Source: an uncultured Bacteroidales bacterium
Lineage (GTDB): Bacteria > Bacteroidota > Bacteroidia > Bacteroidales > Paludibacteraceae
Direction of reading: 5' to 3'
Length of the DNA stretch: 13,629 bases
NCBI GenBank assembly: GCA_903899865.1
Contig: CAIUKZ010000064.1
Coordinates: forward strand, 1-13,629
Numbering within the stretch: the stretch's first letter is position 1; each line of letters opens with the position of its first letter. The notes below the pieces were generated by a model. It saw only the letters and a program-made list of their open reading frames with translations. It made no database searches and was not told the origin of the DNA. A program made the position numbers and the translations under genes. Of this stretch, positions 1-4,923 are shown piece after piece.

Positions 1-4
1 GTTA

Positions 5-76
5 TTATATATATAAGGAACATATAATTTATAAAACTAAAGTAGTAAGTAGTAAGGTAGTAAGGTAGTAAGGAAA
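5..76. repeat. GTAGTAAG tandem tract at the left edge
   Basis: Positions 42-72 contain four consecutive units of GTAGTAAG (the first lacks its last G). They are preceded by a 12-bp A/T palindrome (5-16) and by AAGGAACATATAA (15-27). The same 13-mer followed by a looser GTAGTAAG-like tract recurs at 7566-7625, so this is an imperfect direct repeat of the convergent junction near the middle of the window. Here it lies downstream of the stop of the minus-strand gene at 77-487. It may be a 3'-end or intergenic element. No coding potential is seen. Confidence 0.7.
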
Positions 77-487
77 CTAATTAACTTTACATATCATTCC
101 CCCAATAATCATTTCACTGAAGTTTGTTGGTTCAGCCTTTGTTGCTGTGTCAATTATGTTGATTAATATCTTACTATTTAATTGACTTCTAAACTTATAG
201 TTCAATTGACCCGATGCTAAATTGTGGGCTGGAAATGGATAACTTACTTGTATATATCTTACATTTCCATAATCGAATTGTAGTTGAGGAGACTGAATTT
301 CCAATCTCATATATGTTGGGTCTGTTGAAAATTGTAATTGAATTGTATTCACGTAGATATCGAATTCACCATTAGCGTCAAAATCCAACTCGATTGGAAG
401 ACCATTTGTTAAATCACTTGCTTTAATCAAAAGTTGGAAAGAAGCCTCGTCTTTATAAGGTGCTGGGACTAAATATTGATTATTCAT
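77..487 (-). CDS. Hypothetical 136-aa beta-rich protein
   Basis: I do not recognise this protein. The 136 residues alternate polar and hydrophobic positions in a way that suggests mostly beta strands (for example residues 33-80), with no obvious signal peptide or membrane segment. It starts with ATG 28 nt downstream of the ATPase stop on the same strand, and the A/T-rich promoter motif fills that gap, so the start looks sound. The C-terminus contains I-I-G-G-M (residues 127-131). Its place beside the packaging ATPase and opposite the fibre gene makes a small virion protein plausible (capsid cement, fibre base or similar), but that rests on context only. Confidence 0.75.
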   Translation of the reverse strand: MNNQYLVPAPYKDEASFQLLIKASDLTNGLPIELDFDANGEFDIYVNTIQLQFSTDPTYMRLEIQSPQLQFDYGNVRYIQVSYPFPAHNLASGQLNYKFRSQLNSKILINIIDTATKAEPTNFSEMIIGGMICKVN

Positions 488-515
488 TATTTATTATAAT
501 AAAGGATATTATTTT
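488..515 (-). promoter_or_regulatory. Promoter motif of the 136-aa gene
   Basis: Read on the minus strand, the gap contains AATAATATCCTTTATTATAA followed by TAAATA and the ATG. It matches the TTATTNTCT core plus A/T spacer plus TAAA pattern seen before most genes in the window. It fills the whole space between the ATPase stop and this start. Confidence 0.55.
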
Positions 516-1250
516 TTAATTTTGGATTTTATCGAACTTAACAAAGTATTCAGGAACACCCTTCACAAAACTTACTGTTAAGAATGAATGCGGCTGTTTC
601 CAAGCCTCGTTCAAATATTCCTCAGGAATACCAAATTCATCCATTATATCTTTTTTTTCGCTCTGAATATCAGTTCGCCAGAAAGAAGCTATGTCAGTAT
701 TAGCTCTTACTATCGTGTTTAATCCCTTCAATTTTTGAGATGTTATAATCATCGATGTCTTAAGATGTCTCATACCTGTAATTATCTTATGAAACACTTG
801 ATTTTTTTGATTACTCTTTGGAAGCCATTGAAGACAATCATCGAGTATGATTAGATTAGCAGGTTTTCGCCCTTCTTCTTCCTCATCAAAGTTATCGTTG
901 AAAAATTTAATCTTTGCCTCAATTTCTTTAAGAACATCGTTATTCATTTCCTCATAGTAATTATTTGTCTTCTTCAATTCCTTTACTAATTTGGCATACT
1001 TTCCATCCGTCCCATTGGGATTTATCATATAGATATTATCGAAAAAACCTCTATATCCCCCTTCTTCGGGTTTTGTTTTTAATAGGTTAATTACGACTGT
1101 TGATTTACCGCTACCTTTGCGGGCTACAACAAGATACAATATTCCAGTTCTTTGTGGAAAAACATCGTCGCTGTTTGGGGATGAAAGTTGATTATCAAGT
1201 TTCTTAATTTTCTCTGTCAATTTTGACGGCTTTAGGTTAATAGAACTCAT
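516..1250 (-). CDS. Genome-packaging ATPase (FtsK/HerA, A32-like)
   Basis: This is a 244-residue P-loop ATPase of the FtsK/HerA superfamily type that pumps DNA into capsids in PLVs, virophages and large DNA viruses. The Walker A motif is A-R-K-G-S-G-K-S-T at residues 43-51, after a beta strand (GILYLVV). The Walker B motif is N-L-I-I-L-D-D at 132-138. A further strand, S-M-I-I-T-S-Q (166-172), ends in the glutamine expected of a sensor-like motif. The length is typical for the family. Residues 1-30 are charged and probably helical. It shares a short divergent promoter with the fibre gene and is followed closely by the 136-aa gene on the same strand. The family call is confident; the packaging role follows from family and context. 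Confidence 0.9.
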   Translation of the reverse strand: MSSINLKPSKLTEKIKKLDNQLSSPNSDDVFPQRTGILYLVVARKGSGKSTVVINLLKTKPEEGGYRGFFDNIYMINPNGTDGKYAKLVKELKKTNNYYEEMNNDVLKEIEAKIKFFNDNFDEEEEGRKPANLIILDDCLQWLPKSNQKNQVFHKIITGMRHLKTSMIITSQKLKGLNTIVRANTDIASFWRTDIQSEKKDIMDEFGIPEEYLNEAWKQPHSFLTVSFVKGVPEYFVKFDKIQN

Positions 1251-1289
1251 TTTAAATAATAAAAAGAAAATCTTTTATAATATTAAACA
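1251..1289. promoter_or_regulatory. Divergent promoter, ATPase / fibre
   Basis: Only 39 nt separate the two start codons. On the plus strand the gap holds AAAATCTTTTATAATATTAA before ATG 1290. On the minus strand it holds TTTTCTTTTTATTATTTAAA before ATG 1250. Both match the window's A/T-rich TCTT motif, and the two cores are interleaved, so one short element probably drives both genes. Confidence 0.6.
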
Positions 1290-4100
1290 ATGAATGGTTT
1301 AAATAATTCGGCTTTATATCCGTATAGTCTAAACAACTTACAAACTATAAATACAAGTGATGGTGGAACTCTACCTGTTTTATGTGATGTTCCTCTTATA
1401 AAAACATTAACAACTTCAAATCAAGAAATATCTCTCTATGAAAGTTCACAAGATGTTATTGATTTTAGATACTTTGATAAATCTCTAAATGTATCAGATT
1501 TAAACGCAGAAACTATGTATGCAACTGGTGCTCGATTTTTCCTTCTTAATGCTACTGGCGCTACTGTAGATACTCTTTACGCATCAACCTCTATATACTC
1601 GAATTCAAGTGCTTCTTTTCCAAACGCGCAAGTAGATGTTTATGGGCTCGACATAAACTTAAATGGTATAAAAAGCAGGGGAGGTTATACAGGACCTTGG
1701 CTATACTCTCAAAGTGGAACATTTGAATATGTTCTTGCAAAAACCGGTGCCTTCACCAACATATCTTGTAATTCAGGAGTTTTCAATAGTATTTCTGCAA
1801 ATTCTTTTACTATCAATTCGGTTAATATACCAAATATAACTTTCACAACCGCAACGGGAACTAATTTATATTCTACTATGATGAGTGGTAGTAATTCTTA
1901 CTTTCAACGTATAAACTCGACAACAGTAGGAGATTGTGAATTTGATAACTTTCGCGCTTCGGCTGGTGTATTTACACCTTATGTTTATCTACAAAATGGT
2001 GTAATTTCAACAACTAATAATAACTCGATAGAAATCGTTCCAGGTGGAAATGAGGTAGTTTATTTTAGAAGAGGTATAGCTGACAGTGCTAATCAAATAA
2101 CAATTGACCCTAATGGTGGTGGTTTGTATGCACCAACAGGATATTTTACAAATTGTGTAATTGGAAATCTTGATTGTAGTAATGCTAATTTTACCTTGAT
2201 GCTTACTGGCGCTACGGCTTATATTCAAGATGCTTATATTCAAAATCTTTACGCTCGAAATACGATAGCAACGGGAACCTTCAAAGGAAATTTTAAAGTA
2301 AGAAATACTGATAGTATTGAATTTCAAGCTTCAAATGGTTCTCAAATATGTCAAATCACACCTTCCGCGACAACAACACCGCCTTCGCTATCTTATTCAA
2401 CAACAGCTCTTGTAGGAAGTCAATTACAGATGACGATGACAACAAGCGGAACGACGTTATCTCAAGTCAATGATATATCGTCTCAAACAGCTCAAGTTTT
2501 CACTCGTGCAGATGATAAACAATTATCGATTAATTATGTAGGAAGTGTAAGTAATGATTTAACGGTAAATGGAAAGGCTAGTATAGGATATTTAACAACT
2601 GCACCAACAAATGGTATGATTATTTCGGGAAATACTTCAATTGGGACAGCAAGTAATGTAAATAAATTAGACGTCAACGGTGCGGTAGCAATTGGTTCAT
2701 ACGCAGGTGTTAATACAGCGCCATCTAATTCTTTAATTATTAGTGGAAATATAGGTGTCTCAACAGGAACAACAGCTCAAAATCTTAGTGTGAATGGAGA
2801 TGGTTCTATTAATAACGGTTTATGGGCTAATCGAATTAATATTGGAGGAACTTTATCTACAGCAACTAAAGGATTTGAACTTGATGTTAAAGGCTATCAG
2901 CGTTTCTATAGTCATACAAATTCAAATGGTTTTCAATTAGATATTGGTAGCAGTGGACCTTATTCGAACTTTAGAAGTGGATTTTTTTATAAGCCTGATG
3001 TCTCATTTTCAAGTGATAAAACGCTTTATATTGTTAATGCTGATGGCGCAAATTCTTCAAATACCTATCTAGGTTCTATTCAGCTGGCGCCAAATAATGC
3101 ATCATTAGGAAATCTTACTTGCTACGGGAACGGCCATACACTAATAACTACAAATGCTAATGATTATTGCATCAAGACATTGCAAAACGCTTCAAATGGA
3201 TATGGATTAAGAGTTGACTGCCCTTACAACGGAACATACCTGGCGCAATTCAATGGTAAAATAGATAGTGGTAGTTTTGAAACAATAATGACACTTCACG
3301 CAGAAGGGGGAAACAACGGAATGTTAGTTTTGGGTGCCTATCCTGTGGCCCCTAGTAATGTCTTTAAATTATGGGTTGCGCCGCCTAAGAATAATTCAGT
3401 TCAAGATACTTACGTTGGAATAACCAATCAAACCTTCCGCGCAAATGGAACAATGTATATTGGAATGTCAACGGGTGCTGTTTGTGATATTTTGACTACA
3501 ACTAGTAATAATCATATTGATATATCGCCAAATGGGTCTCAAAGAACTAGATTTGCAGGGAATGGAGAAATCTTCTTAAACGGCCAATCGACATCAACTT
3601 CTTCAGTTTTAAACTCAACAATGACAATAACGAGTGTGAGTTATTACGGGGGCGGAGGGACGAGTTATTACTCGACACACGGGTTAGGTAATTATATTCC
3701 GCTCGTAAATATTTATCATAATGCTGGCTTCGCTATCGGGGCTGGAACAAACTTACTTGCTTCTACAGAGTATTATAGAACTAATCATTCTGCGTGGATT
3801 GTAGCGGGAGGAGTTCAGCAATTACGTTGCGATTGGACGGGTAAATACGAAATATTAGCTAATCTCACGGTTCAAATGGATACTCAATATGCTTTAGCAG
3901 GATATATTTTGTATATCAATGGTGGAGGTTATACCTACCAGTATCAAACGAATCCAGTAGCGAACGGTTATGTATCAATGAATGTCAATCAAGTTATTCA
4001 ACTTGCAACAGGAGATACTATTCAATTCTACCTTTACGTAAGCGCCGGAAATGCGTATGTTATTGGTGGTTCGAATGTTTCTATGCGTTATGTTGGATAA
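1290..4100 (+). CDS. Fibre/spike-like adhesin with C1q/TNF-like C-terminal head
   Basis: This 936-residue protein is rich in Ser, Thr, Asn, Gly and Ala and has the low-charge, strand-and-turn texture of viral fibres. The shaft contains degenerate units such as T-G-A-x-x-x-x-x-L-Y (residues 79-98, 306-322) and a clear duplicated block. Residues 438-471 (A-P-T-N-G-M-I-I-S-G-N ... L-D-V-N-G) align with 477-508 (A-P-S-N-S-L-I-I-S-G-N ... L-S-V-N-G). The I-G-T and L-D-V-N-G phrases resemble phage tail-fibre shafts. The last ~110 residues (from about 825) look like a C1q/TNF jelly-roll head: W-T-G-K-Y near 849-853, Y-I-L-Y-I-N-G, then L-A-T-G-D-T-I-Q-F near 905-913. It probably forms a trimeric receptor-binding spike. 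The domain assignment is by eye; the adhesion role is inferred. Confidence 0.75.
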   Translation: MNGLNNSALYPYSLNNLQTINTSDGGTLPVLCDVPLIKTLTTSNQEISLYESSQDVIDFRYFDKSLNVSDLNAETMYATGARFFLLNATGATVDTLYASTSIYSNSSASFPNAQVDVYGLDINLNGIKSRGGYTGPWLYSQSGTFEYVLAKTGAFTNISCNSGVFNSISANSFTINSVNIPNITFTTATGTNLYSTMMSGSNSYFQRINSTTVGDCEFDNFRASAGVFTPYVYLQNGVISTTNNNSIEIVPGGNEVVYFRRGIADSANQITIDPNGGGLYAPTGYFTNCVIGNLDCSNANFTLMLTGATAYIQDAYIQNLYARNTIATGTFKGNFKVRNTDSIEFQASNGSQICQITPSATTTPPSLSYSTTALVGSQLQMTMTTSGTTLSQVNDISSQTAQVFTRADDKQLSINYVGSVSNDLTVNGKASIGYLTTAPTNGMIISGNTSIGTASNVNKLDVNGAVAIGSYAGVNTAPSNSLIISGNIGVSTGTTAQNLSVNGDGSINNGLWANRINIGGTLSTATKGFELDVKGYQRFYSHTNSNGFQLDIGSSGPYSNFRSGFFYKPDVSFSSDKTLYIVNADGANSSNTYLGSIQLAPNNASLGNLTCYGNGHTLITTNANDYCIKTLQNASNGYGLRVDCPYNGTYLAQFNGKIDSGSFETIMTLHAEGGNNGMLVLGAYPVAPSNVFKLWVAPPKNNSVQDTYVGITNQTFRANGTMYIGMSTGAVCDILTTTSNNHIDISPNGSQRTRFAGNGEIFLNGQSTSTSSVLNSTMTITSVSYYGGGGTSYYSTHGLGNYIPLVNIYHNAGFAIGAGTNLLASTEYYRTNHSAWIVAGGVQQLRCDWTGKYEILANLTVQMDTQYALAGYILYINGGGYTYQYQTNPVANGYVSMNVNQVIQLATGDTIQFYLYVSAGNAYVIGGSNVSMRYVG

Positions 4101-4103
4101 ATA

Positions 4104-4130
4104 AAATTATTTTCTTTACAAATAGTAAAA
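4104..4130 (+). promoter_or_regulatory. Promoter motif before the 43-aa gene
   Basis: AAATTATTTTCTTTACAAAT followed by AGTAAAA lies immediately before ATG 4131. It is a close match to the motif before the 90-aa and major capsid genes. It occupies the whole 30-nt gap after the fibre stop and supports the reality of the short ORF that follows. Confidence 0.6.
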
Positions 4131-4262
4131 ATGGAGATAGATATCAAAATAATAACTCAACAGCAGTTAGATTTTGTGAATATGAGAATTTTAGATATTC
4201 AAAGAACACTAGAAGGATTACTTCTTGATAAACAACGACTTGAAGGAATTCTAAATGCATAA
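4131..4262 (+). CDS. Small 43-aa helical (coiled-coil-like) protein
   Basis: The ORF reads M-E-I-D-I-K-I-I-T then a heptad-like helix with Leu, Ile and Val spaced through residues 13-42 (L-D-F-V ... I-L-D-I ... L-E-G-L-L-L ... L-E-G-I-L). I do not recognise it. Support comes from its exact placement: a promoter-motif match ends at its ATG, and its stop lies just before the next promoter motif. The predicted helix would suit a small oligomerising virion or scaffold peptide next to the fibre gene, but no function can be assigned. Confidence 0.6.
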   Translation: MEIDIKIITQQQLDFVNMRILDIQRTLEGLLLDKQRLEGILNA

Positions 4263-4267
4263 AAAAA

Positions 4268-4294
4268 TTATTATTTTCTTTTCAATGAGTAAAA
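4268..4294 (+). promoter_or_regulatory. Promoter motif of the 90-aa gene (strong copy)
   Basis: Positions 4271-4293 are identical over 23 bp to 10349-10371 upstream of the major capsid gene. Both contain TTATTTTCTTTTCAATGAGT then AAA. The two genes are 6 kb apart and otherwise unrelated, so conservation points to a strong shared promoter, probably of the virion-protein class. Confidence 0.7.
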
Positions 4295-4298
4295 TACT

Positions 4299-4571
4299 AT
4301 GGGGATATTTGGAAATCTTTTTTCACCGCTTTTTGAAGAAGCGGGCTCAGCGTTAGGCGGATTAATAGGTTCCGTGGCAGGCGATAAAGGTAGAGAAATC
4401 GGCTCTAAAATTGGCCGCGGTGGTGGTGGTTTGGTTGGTGGTTTATTACCTTTCAAAAAGGGAGGAGTTGTAGCTAAAAATAAAAATGGAAAGAAGAAGC
4501 CAGCTCATATGGTTAAGGGCTCAGTTGCAGCTAAAAGACATATGAAAGCTGTTCGTATGGCAAAAAAGTAA
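4299..4571 (+). CDS. 90-aa glycine-rich/basic small virion protein candidate
   Basis: The protein has two halves. Residues 1-50 are glycine-rich and hydrophobic with glycine-zipper spacing (G16, G20, G24, G28). They start with M-G-I-F-G, which leaves Gly2 available but lacks the usual Ser/Thr at position 6 for N-myristoylation. Residues 57-90 are strongly basic (V-V-A-K-N-K-N-G-K-K-K ... A-K-K). The halves meet at F-K-K-G-G-V-V (52-58). The arrangement recalls adenovirus minor proteins that combine membrane-active or DNA-binding parts and are cut after Gly-Gly, although no homology can be shown. It shares the major capsid gene's promoter. A role in membrane interaction or DNA condensation inside the particle is inferred. 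Confidence 0.8.
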   Translation: MGIFGNLFSPLFEEAGSALGGLIGSVAGDKGREIGSKIGRGGGGLVGGLLPFKKGGVVAKNKNGKKKPAHMVKGSVAAKRHMKAVRMAKK

Positions 4572-4572
4572 A

Positions 4573-4594
4573 TTATTATATTTAGATATAGTAA
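4573..4594 (+). promoter_or_regulatory. Promoter motif of the 42-aa ORF
   Basis: TTATTATATTTAGATATAGT then AA abuts ATG 4595, directly after the stop of the 90-aa gene. It fits the consensus except that TCTTT is replaced by TATTT. It is a weaker match than the neighbouring copies. Confidence 0.45.
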
Positions 4595-4723
4595 ATGAAT
4601 AGCGAAGACAAATTTAATTATCACTGCGATAAAGTTAGAAAACTTATACAAAAAAAATTATTATCTAGCAATAAGAGTAAAGACAATGTTAGCAAAATCA
4701 CTCGTATTACCTACGACATATAG
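4595..4723 (+). CDS. Small 42-aa basic hypothetical protein
   Basis: The ORF encodes M-N-S-E-D-K-F-N-Y-H-C-D-K-V-R-K-L-I-Q-K followed by a Lys/Ser-rich stretch and ends with TAG. It is not recognised. It is preceded by a promoter-motif match ending at its ATG. Its last 38 nt overlap the next small ORF in another frame. Without a homologue it remains a tentative gene; the 352-nt interval between the 90-aa gene and TVpol has no other explanation. Confidence 0.4.
   Translation: MNSEDKFNYHCDKVRKLIQKKLLSSNKSKDNVSKITRITYDI
4658..4680 (+). promoter_or_regulatory. Promoter motif of the 46-aa ORF
   Basis: TTATTATCTAGCAATAAGAG then TAA lies a few bases before ATG 4686 and aligns well with the strong copy at 4268-4294. 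It is inside the 42-aa ORF, so one short stretch may serve as coding sequence and promoter. Confidence 0.55.
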
Positions 4724-4826
4724 AAGACCTCAATTCTCTATCAACGATAGCTTGCATAGAAGAGAACTACTATTAGAACAAGCAATTTTAAGAAGCCGAC
4801 AATTACCTACACCAAGGGTTAATTAA
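4686..4826 (+). CDS. Small 46-aa basic hypothetical protein
   Basis: The ORF encodes M-L-A-K-S-L-V-L-P-T-T-Y-R-R-P, then a short Arg/Leu/Glu helix (H-R-R-E-L-L-L-E-Q-A-I-L) and a Pro-containing tail ending P-R-V-N. It is unrecognised. The promoter motif upstream is one of the better matches in the window, so this is the more credible of the two overlapping small ORFs. The net positive charge and proline-flanked helix fit a small virion or regulatory peptide, but no function is claimed. Confidence 0.5.
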   Translation: MLAKSLVLPTTYRRPQFSINDSLHRRELLLEQAILRSRQLPTPRVN

Positions 4827-4860
4827 TAAACTGTTTGAGATGACAGAATTTAGACATTTT

Positions 4861-4920
4861 TTAATTGATTTTTAAAAATTAATTAAAAAAAAGTTAAAAT
4901 ATTATCTTTTATATATAAAA
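4861..4920 (+). promoter_or_regulatory. Upstream region of TVpol, two candidate elements
   Basis: TTAATTGATTTTTA (4861-4874) occurs elsewhere only before the two right-end cassette genes (12572-12585 and 12994-13007). It contains AATTGA, similar to the AAAATTGA early promoter known from mimivirus. Closer to the start, AATATTATCTTTTATATATA (4898-4917) matches the general TCTT motif. This may be a two-part, early-type promoter for the replication gene. Confidence 0.5.
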
Positions 4921-4923
4921 AAG

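Noticed and set aside
42..73. GTAGTAAG repeats as a CRISPR array
   Set aside because: Units are contiguous 7-8 bp repeats with no spacers; this is a simple tandem repeat.
2007..2327. Minus-strand ORF of 106 codons
   Set aside because: It lies wholly inside the fibre gene, has a low-complexity Ile/Ser composition and no promoter motif; it is an antisense shadow.
4271..4456. Minus-strand Pro-rich 61-codon ORF
   Set aside because: It is the antisense of the glycine-rich 90-aa gene (Gly codons read as Pro) and covers that gene's promoter.
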